DNA from: Synechococcus sp. WH 8016
Lineage (GTDB): Bacteria; Cyanobacteriota; Cyanobacteriia; PCC-6307; Cyanobiaceae
Direction of reading: 5' to 3'
Assembly (NCBI RefSeq): GCF_000230675.1
Contig: NZ_AGIK01000006.1
Location: forward strand, 1 to 64,000
DNA: 64,000 nucleotides
In this document: in pieces, positions 1 to 9,373 of the stretch
How the letters are laid out: each line of letters starts with the position of its first letter
Numbering within the stretch: position 1 is the stretch's first letter
The notes under the pieces: generated by a model
Seen by the model: only the letters and a program-made list of their open reading frames with translations
Told to the model about the DNA's origin: nothing
Databases searched by the model: none
Program-made: the position numbers and the translations under genes

Positions 1-169
1 GAGGTGCGGCGATGAAAGCGACGATGAAGCAAGTGGTAGCGGCAAGCAGGGTGGGGATCATCAGAACACCGAACCAACCGACATAAAGACGGTTGTTGGT
101 GGAGGTGACCCACTCACAGAACTGCTGCCAGCCGTTAGCGCCGGAGCGCTGCTGGATGGTGGTAGTCAT
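1..169 (-). CDS. psbA: Photosystem II D1 protein, N-terminal fragment
   Basis: Translating the minus strand from the ATG at 169 gives [18 protein letters not shown] and continues through [20 protein letters not shown], which is the cyanobacterial D1 N-terminus and start of the first membrane helix. About 56 residues are present and the gene runs off the left edge. D1 is the PSII reaction-centre subunit that is photodamaged and replaced in the light. Which D1 isoform this is cannot be judged from this fragment. The leader has no obvious Shine-Dalgarno sequence (see the promoter and hairpin entries). Confidence 0.97.
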   Translation of the reverse strand, partial: MTTTIQQRSGANGWQQFCEWVTSTNNRLYVGWFGVLMIPTLLAATTCFIVAFIAAP

Positions 170-185
170 GAGAACGGAAAAGAAG

Positions 186-227
186 GTCTCGCAAGGAGAC
201 GGTTACGGAAGGGCAGGACGCCCTGCC
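186..227 (-). promoter_or_regulatory. Two stem-loops in the psbA mRNA leader
   Basis: Minus-strand RNA can form GGCAGG-loop-CCTGCC (212-227), almost exactly at the predicted 5' end, and GTCTC-CTTGC-GAGAC (186-200). The rest of the leader is pyrimidine-rich. Hairpins in psbA leaders are known to affect mRNA stability and translation in cyanobacteria and chloroplasts; the role here is inferred. Confidence 0.45.
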
Positions 228-233
228 GAAGCA

Positions 234-260
234 ATTGTAAAGCAAGTTTGCGGTTTGTAA
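234..260 (-). promoter_or_regulatory. Probable psbA promoter with palindromic -35 region
   Basis: On the minus strand TTACAA (255-260) lies 15 bp upstream of TACAAT (234-239), a plausible -35/-10 pair placing the start near 227 and giving a leader of about 58 nt. The -35 lies inside a perfect inverted repeat, GCGGTT-ACA-AACCGC, at 250-264. GTTACAAA and TTTACAAT both resemble half-sites of the HLR1 element bound by RpaB in cyanobacterial high-light promoters, but they are 12 bp apart rather than the usual 2. The promoter role is inferred from motif and position. Confidence 0.5.
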
Positions 261-332
261 CCGCTTCTTGATGAAGCAATCCTGAAGCCCGGGGCCGGGC
301 GTTGCAGCGGATGCAGTTGTTAGCGTCCGCAG

Positions 333-1937
333 ATGAGCAACGCAGCACCGATCGCGACGTCAAGGGCAGCAGGTGAAAGGGTCCTGTTTGTGCGCTTGCC
401 ATGCAATCCAATCTTTCCGATCGGACCGATTTATCTGGCCGATCACTTGCACAAGTGTTTTCCGGAATTGCCCCAGCGCATTCTTGATCTGGCGGCCCTG
501 CCGGTTCTTGATGTTGAAGGTGTTCTGCTCAACGTGGTGGATCAGTTTCGGCCCACGTTGTTGGTCTTCTCTTGGAGAGACATTCAGATCTATGCGCCTG
601 TGGATGGCCGAGGCGGGAATCCACTTCAAAATTCCTTTGAAGTGTTTTATGCACGCAACCCTCTGAAGCGAGTCAAGGGGGCCTTGGGTGGATTGCGCTT
701 GATGACCAGTCATTACGGCGAACTTCATCGCAATCAAAAATTGGTGCGTCGTGGTTTGAAACGGGCGCGTCGCCATCGTCCAGAAGCGCGTGCCGTTTTA
801 GGTGGTGGTGCCGTCAGTGTTTTTTACGAACAGCTGGGCCGGTCCTTGCCGAAGGGAACCATCATTTCCATCGGGGAGGGTGAGCCACTTCTGGAAAAGC
901 TGTTGGCTCAACAACCGCTTGATGGAGAGCGTTGTTTTGTTGTGGGAGAGGCGCCTCGCCGGGGTTTGATTCATGAGCAACCCGAGAGCAGGCCAAAGAC
1001 AGCGTGTGATTACAACTACATCTCTTCGATTTGGCCGCAGCTGGATTGGTACTTAGAAGGTGGAGACTTTTACGTTGGTGTTCAGACCAAGCGAGGTTGC
1101 CCTCACAACTGTTGCTATTGCGTCTACACCGTTGTGGAAGGCAAGCAGGTAAGGGTCAATCCTGTGCAGGAAGTTGTTGCTGAAATGCGTCAGCTTTATG
1201 ACCGGGGGGTGCGGGGCTTCTGGTTTACCGATGCGCAGTTCATTCCCGCTCGGAAATACATCGAGGATGCAAAGGAGCTGTTGCGTGCGATCAAAGCGGA
1301 GGGTCTAACTGGGATTCGTTGGGCGGCCTACATCCGTGCCGACAACTTGGATCCTGAGTTGGCCCAGTTGATGGTTGAGACCGGCATGAGTTATTTCGAA
1401 ATTGGTATAACTTCAGGCTCCCAGGAGCTCGTGCGCAAGATGCGTATGGGGTACAACCTGCGCACTGTTTTGGAAAGTTGCCGGATGCTTGCCGACGCGG
1501 GCTTCCGTGATCACGTGTCGGTGAATTACTCCTTCAATGTGATTGATGAAAGGCCTGAAACGATTCGGCAAACCGTGGCGTATCACCGGGAACTCGAAAC
1601 GATTTTTGGTGAAGATCTGGTTGAACCTGCCATCTTCTTCATCGGCCTACAGCCGCATACGCACCTCGAGCAATACGGCTTTGATCAAGGTTTGATCAAG
1701 CCTGGATATAACCCGATGAGCATGATGCCCTGGACGGCGCGCAAACTCCTTTGGAATCCTGAGCCGATGGGCAGCACGTTTGGTCGGGTTTGCCTCGAAG
1801 CGTTTGATCGCGATCCCAGTCGTTTCGGTAAAACGGTGATGGGACTTCTCGAACGCGACTACGGCACAGCTCCACTTGAAGAAGCCCTGCGTGCACCCGT
1901 TGAAGGCCGCAAGGCCTTGGCGACGGCGACCCGCTAG
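333..1937 (+). CDS. Radical SAM protein, photosystem II high-light acclimation type
   Basis: A 534-residue protein. The radical SAM cluster motif CPHNCCYC gives C256, C260 and C263, which should bind the 4Fe-4S cluster that cleaves S-adenosylmethionine. The N-terminal 250 residues resemble the Rossmann-like part of B12-binding radical SAM proteins, but I see no DxHxxG cobalamin motif. The sequence and its place beside psbA match the cyanobacterial family annotated as photosystem II high-light acclimation radical SAM protein. Its substrate is unknown to me. It is divergent from psbA across 163 bp, so the two could share control signals. It ends one base before the stop of the opposing CPBP gene, and there is no room for a terminator. 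Confidence 0.85.
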   Translation: MSNAAPIATSRAAGERVLFVRLPCNPIFPIGPIYLADHLHKCFPELPQRILDLAALPVLDVEGVLLNVVDQFRPTLLVFSWRDIQIYAPVDGRGGNPLQNSFEVFYARNPLKRVKGALGGLRLMTSHYGELHRNQKLVRRGLKRARRHRPEARAVLGGGAVSVFYEQLGRSLPKGTIISIGEGEPLLEKLLAQQPLDGERCFVVGEAPRRGLIHEQPESRPKTACDYNYISSIWPQLDWYLEGGDFYVGVQTKRGCPHNCCYCVYTVVEGKQVRVNPVQEVVAEMRQLYDRGVRGFWFTDAQFIPARKYIEDAKELLRAIKAEGLTGIRWAAYIRADNLDPELAQLMVETGMSYFEIGITSGSQELVRKMRMGYNLRTVLESCRMLADAGFRDHVSVNYSFNVIDERPETIRQTVAYHRELETIFGEDLVEPAIFFIGLQPHTHLEQYGFDQGLIKPGYNPMSMMPWTARKLLWNPEPMGSTFGRVCLEAFDRDPSRFGKTVMGLLERDYGTAPLEEALRAPVEGRKALATATR

Positions 1938-1938
1938 C

Positions 1939-2757
1939 TCAGCGCCACCAGCGGCGGCGCACCAGGATTAATCCCGCCAGCCCGACCCAGCCCAGGAGGC
2001 CTCCTATCGGGTTGGGATTGGCCCCGCCAGGACCCAAGAGCCATACTGGCCCTGTCGCCGGCACGCTGATCAGGCCGGATTGCAGGGCAAACCAGCCCCC
2101 GACCAGTCCGCCGTGAAGTCCAACCGATCCCCAGAGCGCACCTTGATCGGCCCGCCGTTGCAGCGCTAGGGCGAGCCCCAAGAGCGTCAGCCCTACGAGC
2201 AGCCCAATCGCTTCGATCGCGGGAAGCTGGTACCAGGGATGCACCAGGGCAAAGAAGGCAGCCTGCAAACCAATGGCCTGTTGACGGCCTCCAAGCAGCT
2301 CCAATTCACCCCAGAGCCAACCACGAAAGAGCAGTTCCTCAGCGAATCCCAACCCCAGCAGCAGGGCGATGGCATTAAGGAGTTGTCCGGCTGTAAGTTG
2401 CCCCTGCCATTGGCTTTGGCCGCTGAGCAGTAGGACCACAACCACGCCAAAAAGAAGTGCAGCTGCCTTCAAGAATCCGCGAAAGAAGGCGCGTAGCCCC
2501 GTAGCGGCAGGGACGACAATCCCCAGCTTGTGCCAAGGATGCTCGACACCCCAGCTGCGTCGCAATCGCCAAGGGAGGGTGAGCAACAGCAGCAGCAACG
2601 CCACCACCACTCCAGCCAGGTTTACCTGGTCCGGGCGCCATTGGGGGAAGATCAGCGCCAGAGGTCGTGCGCTCAGCCAACCCAGCCCGTAGATCACCGG
2701 TACATAGAGGAGCGTTCCCCACCAGTGCAACGTTGATCTGGGGGGGGGCTGTATCAA
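1939..2757 (-). CDS. CPBP-family intramembrane metalloprotease
   Basis: A 272-residue, strongly hydrophobic protein with the CPBP/Abi signatures EELLFRGW and a later FFALVHP, whose Glu and His residues form the membrane-embedded metal site in this family (CAAX-protease related). Substrate unknown. The reading frame opens with TTG at 2757, overlapping the clpS stop codon as TTGA, so it is probably translationally coupled to dapL-clpS. A second possible TTG start is at codon 10. Codons 3-6 contain a run of nine C residues (nine G on the plus strand at 2740-2748), which could slip or be miscalled. Confidence 0.85.
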   Translation of the reverse strand: MIQPPPRSTLHWWGTLLYVPVIYGLGWLSARPLALIFPQWRPDQVNLAGVVVALLLLLLTLPWRLRRSWGVEHPWHKLGIVVPAATGLRAFFRGFLKAAALLFGVVVVLLLSGQSQWQGQLTAGQLLNAIALLLGLGFAEELLFRGWLWGELELLGGRQQAIGLQAAFFALVHPWYQLPAIEAIGLLVGLTLLGLALALQRRADQGALWGSVGLHGGLVGGWFALQSGLISVPATGPVWLLGPGGANPNPIGGLLGWVGLAGLILVRRRWWR

Positions 2758-3065
2758 TCTTCTGGTTCGATGGTGCTGGTGAGGCCCTTGTTCTTCAAGG
2801 TTTCGCAGTAGAACTCTGCAGGCTCAATGTCGCAAACGATCACCAGACCGACCCCCGTGTTGTGGGTTTCCAGCATCACGGCCATCGCGTCCTGTTCACT
2901 GAGCTGGGGAACCACCTGCTGAAGCGTGACGACGACGTACTCCATGCTGTTAACAGGGTCGTTATGAAGCAAAACCTTGTAGCGGGGCGATGTCTTACGC
3001 ACCCGCTCGGTCTGCTTATCAAGAACCGCAGCCCCACCGGGGCTACGGCTGGGTGTATCCACCAT
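2754..3065 (-). CDS. clpS: ATP-dependent Clp protease adaptor ClpS
   Basis: A 103-residue protein with the ClpS core: YKVLLHNDPVNSMEYVV, then HNTGVGLV and CDIEPAEFY. ClpS delivers N-degron substrates to the ClpC/ClpA unfoldase; HNDPVNS and the following helix form the N-degron pocket in the family. I chose the ATG at 3065 (MVDTPSRSPGG) because it matches the usual cyanobacterial N-terminus. An alternative ATG at 3110 overlaps the dapL stop as ATGA and would add 15 residues. It lies between dapL and the CPBP gene in one minus-strand unit. Confidence 0.93.
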   Translation of the reverse strand: MVDTPSRSPGGAAVLDKQTERVRKTSPRYKVLLHNDPVNSMEYVVVTLQQVVPQLSEQDAMAVMLETHNTGVGLVIVCDIEPAEFYCETLKNKGLTSTIEPED

Positions 3066-3106
3066 TGCCACTGATTCCCACTCCTTCCAATCTAGGAGTG
3101 ATGAGG

Positions 3107-4333
3107 TCATAGGTTGCGGATGCGGGCCATCGCTTCGTCCACATTGCTGCGGCTGTTGAAGGCGGAAAGGCGGAAATAGCCCTCTCCTGCAGCCCCGAAG
3201 CCACTGCCGGGCGTTCCCACCACGTTGGCCTTCTGAAGAAGGTGATCGAAGAAGCTCCAGGAGTCCATTCCGGAAGGGGTTTTCAGCCACACATAGGGCG
3301 CGTGCTGTCCTCCATGCACTTCGATGCCTGCGGCACTGAGCTCGCCCCGGATGATGGCAGCGTTCTCCATGTAAAAGCTCACAAGCGCCTTCACTTCCTG
3401 TTTCCCTGCGTCGGAATACACCGCTTCCGCACCGCGTTGAATGATGTAGCTCACACCGTTGAACTTGGTGCTCTGCCGACGGTTCCAAAGCCCCCAAAGT
3501 TCCACCTCTGAACCATCGTCGGCTTGGCCTTTGAGCCCTTTGGGAACAACGGTTAGGGCGCAACGGGTGCCTGTAAAACCGGCGTTTTTGGAGAAGGAGC
3601 GGAATTCGATCGCACACTCGCGAGCGCCCTCGATCTCATAGATGGAATGGGGTAGCTCGGGATCCTGAATGAAGGCTTCATAAGCGGCATCAAACAGAAT
3701 CAAGGCTTTGTTGGCACGGGCGTAGTCCACCCACGCTTTGAGTTGAGCTTTCGTCGCTACAGCGCCCGTGGGGTTGTTGGGATAACAGAGGTAGATCAGG
3801 TCCACAGGTTCACAAGGAATCTGCGCTGCAAAGCCGTTATCGGCGGTGATCGGCAGGTAGGTGAGGCCGCCATAACGACCGTCATCGCCCGCTTCGCCTG
3901 TGCGGCCAGCCATCACATTGCTGTCGACGTAGACCGGATACACCGGATCGGTGACTGCAATGCGGTTACCACTCCCGAGGATGTCGAGGATATTGCTGCT
4001 GTCGCATTTGGAGCCATCCGACACAAAGATCTCCTCTGCGCTGATCTCACAGCCCCTGGCTTGGAAGTCATCGCGGGCAATCGCCTCACGAAGCCAGGCA
4101 TAACCCTGTTCTGGTCCATAGCCGTGGAACCCTTCCGCCGTCCCCATCTCGTCGATGGCTGATTTCATGGCGTTGCGACAGGCCAGCGGTAGGGGCTCTG
4201 TGACGTCTCCGATGCCGAGACGAATCAGCTGGGCCCCGGGGTTGGCGCTACTAAAGGCCTTCACCCTGCGGCCAATCTCCGGGAACAGATAACCCGCTTT
4301 GAGTTTCAGGTAATTGCCGTTGACCTTGACCAC
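3107..4333 (-). CDS. dapL: LL-diaminopimelate aminotransferase
   Basis: A 408-residue PLP enzyme that converts tetrahydrodipicolinate directly to LL-diaminopimelate with glutamate as amino donor. This is the short lysine/peptidoglycan route used by cyanobacteria and plants. Visible signatures are the N-terminal [26 protein letters not shown], and the PLP-lysine region [15 protein letters not shown]. The family start [11 protein letters not shown] corresponds to GTG at 4333; the frame stays open further upstream, but that part has no family similarity and overlaps the divergent gene. It is first in a unit with clpS and the CPBP protease. Confidence 0.95.
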   Translation of the reverse strand: MVKVNGNYLKLKAGYLFPEIGRRVKAFSSANPGAQLIRLGIGDVTEPLPLACRNAMKSAIDEMGTAEGFHGYGPEQGYAWLREAIARDDFQARGCEISAEEIFVSDGSKCDSSNILDILGSGNRIAVTDPVYPVYVDSNVMAGRTGEAGDDGRYGGLTYLPITADNGFAAQIPCEPVDLIYLCYPNNPTGAVATKAQLKAWVDYARANKALILFDAAYEAFIQDPELPHSIYEIEGARECAIEFRSFSKNAGFTGTRCALTVVPKGLKGQADDGSEVELWGLWNRRQSTKFNGVSYIIQRGAEAVYSDAGKQEVKALVSFYMENAAIIRGELSAAGIEVHGGQHAPYVWLKTPSGMDSWSFFDHLLQKANVVGTPGSGFGAAGEGYFRLSAFNSRSNVDEAMARIRNL

Positions 4334-4390
4334 GAATGACTGGGGTTGCTGCGGGCATCCTGCTACATACGATGAAAGAAGCAGGGCCTG

Positions 4391-7099
4391 GTGGTCGTGA
4401 TTGTCGCCCCGTCCCATACGAAGCAGGATCCGGATCCCCACGCTGTCGTGGCGTTTGACCAGCTTGTGGATGCCTCAATCAATCGCCCTGCCCGCTATAT
4501 GGGCCATGAGTTGGGGGTGGAGCCACGGGATTGGGAGGCGGCGCGGGTTCGCTGGGCTCTGACCTACCCCGAGATTTACGAGGTGGGCTCCAGCAACCTT
4601 GGCCACATCATTCTCTATTCCATTCTCAATGCTGTTCCCGGTCAGCTCTGTGATCGGGCCTATCTCCCGGAGGCTGATTTATCCGAGAGGCTGAAAGAGC
4701 GGAATCAAGCGCTGTTTGCGGTGGAGAGCAGGAGGCCGCTCCCAGCTTTCGACATACTTGGCTTCAGCCTCAGTTACGAGCTCGGTGCGACCAACATTCT
4801 CGCCATGTTGGATTTGGCGAAAGTGCCGCTTTATGCGGCAGAGCGAGGCGACTTGCCCCTCTCTCACCCTGAGTCCCCGCCTCTGATTTTTGCTGGCGGT
4901 CCCACCGCCACCAGCAACCCTGAGCCCTACGCAGCTTTTTTCGACTTCATTGCTTTAGGGGACGGGGAGGAACTTCTCCCTGAGATTGGATTGGTGGTGG
5001 CCGAAGCCAAAGCGGCGGGTTGGTCGCGAACGGACTTGCTCCGTGATCTGGCTCTTGTCCCAGGGGTTTATGTGCCCTCGCTCTATGGACCGGATCCGCA
5101 AGGGATCAGCGTGGCGCCGCTGGAGCCTGGTCTCCCGGCGCGCCCTTTGAGGCGCGTGGCCACTCCCATGCCTCATTACGCGATGGGACTCGTTCCCCAT
5201 GTCGAAACCGTGCATGACCGATTAACGGTGGAAATTCGGCGTGGCTGCACCCGCGGCTGTCGTTTTTGCCAACCGGGAATGCTGACGAGGCCAGCCAGGG
5301 ACGTGGAGCCTGAGGCCGTCATTGAGGCGATTGAAACGGGAATGCAGCGAACGGGTTACAGCGACTTTTCGTTGCTCTCGTTGAGCTGCAGCGATTATTT
5401 GGCGTTGCCCGCTGTGGGTGTCGAGCTTCGTAACCGTCTCGCCGATCGCAACGTCACGCTTCAGTTGCCGAGTCAGCGGGTGGACCGGTTTGATGACGAT
5501 ATCGCTCACATTCTTGGGGGCTCCCGGCAGTCAGGGCTCACGTTTGCACCGGAAGCAGGCACCCAGCGGCTGAGAGACATCGTGAACAAAGGCCTGACGG
5601 ATACCGACCTTGTGGATGGAATCCGCACGGCCATGCAGAACGGCTTCCGGAAGGTGAAGCTCTATTTCATGATCGGGCTGCCTGGTGAGACCGATGCCGA
5701 TGTGCTCGGCATCGCCGAGACCTGTCGGATGTTGCTCGATCGCTGCCGCGATTTGGGTCGCCTCAATCTCAACATCACCATCAGTAATTTCACCCCAAAA
5801 CCGCATACGCCGTTTCAGTGGCACAGCGTTTCGACGGCAGAGTTTTTAAGGCGTCAGCAGTTGCTTCGGGAGGCCGGGAAGCGCCTCCGTGGTGTCCGCT
5901 TCAACTTCACGGATGTGAGGCTCTCGGCCATGGAGGACTTCGTCGGTCGTGGGGATCGGAGCCTGGCGCCTGTCATCGAAGCGGCATGGCGTGCGGGGGC
6001 AGGGATGGATGCCTGGTTCGAGGCCCTCGATCGCACCTATGAGGCTTGGACGGGCGCGATTGCCGCAGCAGGCCTGGAAGGTCGCTACCGGGCTCTTGAG
6101 CTCGGCGGCTGGGGACGGGCGAATGCGCTCAGCGAGGAGGGGTTGGATGCCTTTTGTGCTCAGCCGCTGCCTTGGGATCACATCGATACCGGGATTGAGA
6201 AGCGCTGGTTGGCTGAAGACCTCAAGCGAGCGCTCGACGCGGCTGTGGTTCCGGATTGTTCGTTTGATGGATGCAGCAGTTGTGGGGTCTGTGGCCCTGA
6301 CCTAGGCCACAACGTGGTGATTCCTGCTCCTGAGATCCCGGTTCAGAAGCCAAGGCAAGCTCCACCGAGTGATCGGGTCTGCCGGATCAGGTTTCGTTTC
6401 AGCAAAACAGGCGCGATGGCCCTGCTCAGCCATCTGGATTTGGTGCGCTTGTTTGAGCGTGCGCTTCGACGGGCTGAATTGCCGGTGAGTTTCACCGGTG
6501 GCTTTCATCCACTTCCCCGGCTTCAGCTCGCCTTGGCGCTGCCACTAGGCGTGCAAGGGGAGGGGGAATGGATGGATTTGGAATTCATCGAACAGGTGGA
6601 GGCGCTTCAGGTTTTGAAGCGTTGGCAGCAGACCCTTCCGCCAGGTCTTGAGTTGATGGAGGCCTATGAAGTGCCCGTGTCTGGCCAGAGCCTCTCGCAG
6701 CAACTGGAAGCCGCCCGATGGAGCTTTGAGCTGAAACCTCAAGCGGGCGACCCTTCGATTCCGTTGGCGCGCTGGAAGCAGGTCGTGGATGATTTGTTGT
6801 CGCGTGACACGCTTGTTTGGCACGACACCGATAAAAAAGGACGTTCTCGTCAGCGCGATTGCAGACCTGCTTTAGAGAGGCTTGAGATTGTTGCCCCAGT
6901 TGATGGGGGCTTGGTTGATGGAGGGTTGGCTGATGAAGGTTTGGCTGATGGGGTGACGCTTGCCTTCTTCGCCCACATCGATAACCAAGGACGGAGCCTG
7001 AAGCCCGCTCAGTTGCAGCACTGGTTGTCTGAAGCCTTGGAGCAGCCTTTACATCTTCACAATGTTCGGCGCCTCGAACTACGGCTTGTGCGGTGCTAA
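4391..7099 (+). CDS. TIGR03960-type radical SAM protein with C-terminal DUF2344 domain
   Basis: A 902-residue two-part protein. The N-terminal part has the radical SAM motif CTRGCRFC (C286, C290, C293) and the family stretch [13 protein letters not shown] near residue 62. A cysteine cluster [13 protein letters not shown] (about 623-635) separates it from a C-terminal domain of the TIGR03936/DUF2344 kind ([18 protein letters not shown]). The reaction is not known to me. The gene precedes RNase E, a common arrangement, so a link to RNA metabolism is suggested but unproven. Near residue 837 a five-residue unit ([10 protein letters not shown]) is repeated about 3.5 times. The start is the first GTG of a GTG-GTC-GTG run; the second GTG is possible. 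Confidence 0.88.
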   Translation: MVVIVAPSHTKQDPDPHAVVAFDQLVDASINRPARYMGHELGVEPRDWEAARVRWALTYPEIYEVGSSNLGHIILYSILNAVPGQLCDRAYLPEADLSERLKERNQALFAVESRRPLPAFDILGFSLSYELGATNILAMLDLAKVPLYAAERGDLPLSHPESPPLIFAGGPTATSNPEPYAAFFDFIALGDGEELLPEIGLVVAEAKAAGWSRTDLLRDLALVPGVYVPSLYGPDPQGISVAPLEPGLPARPLRRVATPMPHYAMGLVPHVETVHDRLTVEIRRGCTRGCRFCQPGMLTRPARDVEPEAVIEAIETGMQRTGYSDFSLLSLSCSDYLALPAVGVELRNRLADRNVTLQLPSQRVDRFDDDIAHILGGSRQSGLTFAPEAGTQRLRDIVNKGLTDTDLVDGIRTAMQNGFRKVKLYFMIGLPGETDADVLGIAETCRMLLDRCRDLGRLNLNITISNFTPKPHTPFQWHSVSTAEFLRRQQLLREAGKRLRGVRFNFTDVRLSAMEDFVGRGDRSLAPVIEAAWRAGAGMDAWFEALDRTYEAWTGAIAAAGLEGRYRALELGGWGRANALSEEGLDAFCAQPLPWDHIDTGIEKRWLAEDLKRALDAAVVPDCSFDGCSSCGVCGPDLGHNVVIPAPEIPVQKPRQAPPSDRVCRIRFRFSKTGAMALLSHLDLVRLFERALRRAELPVSFTGGFHPLPRLQLALALPLGVQGEGEWMDLEFIEQVEALQVLKRWQQTLPPGLELMEAYEVPVSGQSLSQQLEAARWSFELKPQAGDPSIPLARWKQVVDDLLSRDTLVWHDTDKKGRSRQRDCRPALERLEIVAPVDGGLVDGGLADEGLADGVTLAFFAHIDNQGRSLKPAQLQHWLSEALEQPLHLHNVRRLELRLVRC
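6899..6952 (+). repeat. 15-bp in-frame tandem repeat
   Basis: Three 15-bp units begin at 6899, 6914 and 6929, with a partial fourth to 6952. They encode [15 protein letters not shown] and ADG in the C-terminal domain of the radical SAM protein. The period is a multiple of three, so copy-number changes would keep the frame. Confidence 0.8.
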
Positions 7100-7360
7100 A
7101 TTTATACCAAGACGACAAACCACGGGCCTGCGCCACGGTTTCGTCCCGACCTTCTTGCTCCCACATCTTGCGGAATAAGAGGCCAGAGCCTCCTGTTTCA
7201 AACAATGCTCAGGCATTGCAGTCGAGCTCCAAATCAAAGGAGTTATTCACTCCGAATGTTTAGGCCTAATCGGTCACCTGAATTCATTCCAATCCCGTGC
7301 GACATGCCGGCTGGCTGTTGATCGGGCTCCAATCCTGACGGGCGTCGTCAGTCATTGTTT
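7100..7360 (+). promoter_or_regulatory. Structured upstream region/leader of rne
   Basis: This 261-bp gap holds no convincing gene. It contains CAATGC-TCAG-GCATTG (7203-7218) and GGAGT-TATTC-ACTCC (7239-7253), two clean stem-loops. RNase E genes in enterobacteria, and reportedly in cyanobacteria, have long leaders through which RNase E controls its own mRNA, so a leader role is plausible. I cannot place the transcription start confidently. Confidence 0.45.
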
Positions 7361-9370
7361 ATGCCCCAACAAATTGTTATTGCTGAGCAACTGCGCATTG
7401 CCGCAGTTCTCACAGATGAGTGCGTTGATGAATTAATCGTTGCCCAAGGGCGTTACCAGATCGGTGATGTCTATTTGGGCACCGTTGAAAATGTTCTGCC
7501 AGGGATTGATGCTGCTTTCGTCAATATTGGGGAAAGCGAAAAAAATGGCTTCATTCATGTCACCGACTTAGGCCCTTTGCGCCTTAAAAAAGGTGCCGCC
7601 GGCATCACAGAACTGCTCGAACCACGCCAAAAAGTGCTGGTTCAGGTGATGAAGGAGCCGACGGGCACCAAAGGTCCACGCTTAACAGGCAATCTGGCGC
7701 TGCCAGGTCGGTACCTGGTGCTTCAACCCAGTGGTCAGGGAGTCAATATCTCCAGGCGCATTGGTTCAGAAGGAGAGCGCAACCGGTTGCGTGCGCTTGG
7801 TGTGTTGGTGAAGCCCCCAGGTGCGGGGCTGCTGATTCGTACGGAAGCCGATGGAATCAGCGAAGAATTGCTGATTGACGACCTCGAGTCGCTGTTACGT
7901 CAATGGGAGGCGATCCAAAAAGCTGCTGAGACGGCGTCCCCTCCGGTGCTTCTCAACCGCGATGAGGATTTTATTCATCGCATTCTTCGCGATCACACCG
8001 GCTTGGATTTGGAGCGTGTGGTGGTGGAGTCTTCCGCTGCTGTGGAGCGGGTGCGTTCGTTCCTCGGAGAGGAGGGAAGTCATGTGGTGGTGGAGGCCCA
8101 CCCCGAGCCCTCTGAGCTGCTCGAGCACTACAAAGTCAATGGCGCCATTCGTGATGCCCTGAAGCCAAGGGTTGATCTCCCCTCTGGTGGCTACGTGATC
8201 ATCGAGCCCACCGAGGCGCTCACGGTGATTGATGTGAACTCTGGTTCGTTTACCCGCTCGGCGAATGCCAGGGAAACGGTGCTCTGGACCAACTGTGAGG
8301 CGGCGATTGAGATTGCGCGGCAGTTGCGTTTGCGCAACATCGGTGGGGTGATCATCGTCGACTTCATCGATATGGACTCCCGTCGTGATCAGTTGCAGTT
8401 GTTGGAGCATTTCACCAGCGCGATTCGTGATGATGCCGCTCGCCCTCAAATTGCCCAGCTCACAGAACTCGGTCTTGTGGAGCTGACGCGCAAGCGTCAG
8501 GGCCAAAATATTTATGAGCTGTTCGGGCGAGCCTGCCCCAGCTGTGGGGGGCTTGGCCATGTTGCCGTGCTTCCTGGAAAGGATCTGATGCAGCCTCTCG
8601 CCACCGCCACGGGGCTGGTGCGTTCTGCCGCGTCAGCGCGGGCTGAAGTCCCTCAGTCTGGAGAGGCCTCGAATGCCCGACGTCGTCGCGGTGGCCGAGG
8701 GAAGGTTGTGGCGGCTTCTGGTCCTGTCGATAGCAGCGATGCGCCTTTGGATGAGGTGGAGATTCCAAGCGCTGCATCGACGCCTGCTGCCATTGAGCCT
8801 GCAAGCGTGAGTCGACGTCAGGATCCTGAGCTGGTTGCGGTTCCTATGGATGAAGAGGAAGAGCAGGTCTACGGATGGCTCGGCCTGAATCCCGCCTTAC
8901 TGCTGGAGTCTCAGCCCGAGCTGGACAACCTGATGGTGCGCATCGTTCGTCCCGGCGAAGACGCAGAGCAGGTGCTTGAGCAGGCTCGACAGCAAATGTC
9001 GGCGAACGCAGGTCGCCGCCGCCGCCGTGGGCCGAGGGGAAATGGTCGTAGCGCAAGTCCTGGTACGGGCCGTCCCGTTGCTTCAGTTGCTGGAGACGAC
9101 TTAGCACCCACAACCGTCGTCACTCCCCTAGAGCCGGACGACCATTCCCAGCCGTTGCTTGTCGAGATCACGCCTTTGATTGAGACCCCACGACTGGAGA
9201 TCTCACCTGAGCCGGAAGCTGTCTCCGTTGTGGAATCTGTCTCCGTATCCATTTCTGAACCGGTCGCTAGCTCTGAGCCAGAGGTCAGTGCTGAGCCCGC
9301 AGACTCCTCTGATTCAAGGCCTGGTCGCCGTCGTCGTCGTTCGTCTGCATCGCCTTCTGATAACGACTAA
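7361..9370 (+). CDS. rne: Ribonuclease E/G
   Basis: A 669-residue single-strand endoribonuclease that starts mRNA decay and rRNA/tRNA processing. The ATG at 7361 gives MPQQIVIAEQLRIAAVL, the usual cyanobacterial N-terminus; a TTG six bases earlier is less likely. Domains in order: S1-like RNA-binding region with GDVYLGTVENVLPG near residue 30; catalytic part with the metal-binding aspartates at D291 (VIDVNSG) and D334 (VDFIDMD); Zn-link CPSCGG at C392/C395; then a low-complexity tail. The tail ends in an Arg-rich GRRRRRSSA, like the short motif reported to bind polynucleotide phosphorylase in cyanobacterial RNase E. Followed after 3 bp by rnhB. Confidence 0.95.
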   Translation: MPQQIVIAEQLRIAAVLTDECVDELIVAQGRYQIGDVYLGTVENVLPGIDAAFVNIGESEKNGFIHVTDLGPLRLKKGAAGITELLEPRQKVLVQVMKEPTGTKGPRLTGNLALPGRYLVLQPSGQGVNISRRIGSEGERNRLRALGVLVKPPGAGLLIRTEADGISEELLIDDLESLLRQWEAIQKAAETASPPVLLNRDEDFIHRILRDHTGLDLERVVVESSAAVERVRSFLGEEGSHVVVEAHPEPSELLEHYKVNGAIRDALKPRVDLPSGGYVIIEPTEALTVIDVNSGSFTRSANARETVLWTNCEAAIEIARQLRLRNIGGVIIVDFIDMDSRRDQLQLLEHFTSAIRDDAARPQIAQLTELGLVELTRKRQGQNIYELFGRACPSCGGLGHVAVLPGKDLMQPLATATGLVRSAASARAEVPQSGEASNARRRRGGRGKVVAASGPVDSSDAPLDEVEIPSAASTPAAIEPASVSRRQDPELVAVPMDEEEEQVYGWLGLNPALLLESQPELDNLMVRIVRPGEDAEQVLEQARQQMSANAGRRRRRGPRGNGRSASPGTGRPVASVAGDDLAPTTVVTPLEPDDHSQPLLVEITPLIETPRLEISPEPEAVSVVESVSVSISEPVASSEPEVSAEPADSSDSRPGRRRRRSSASPSDND

Positions 9371-9373
9371 CGG

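Noticed and set aside
3066-3617. Long N-terminal extension of clpS
   Set aside because: The open frame upstream of 3110 is dapL read in another frame; ClpS homologues start at or near 3065.
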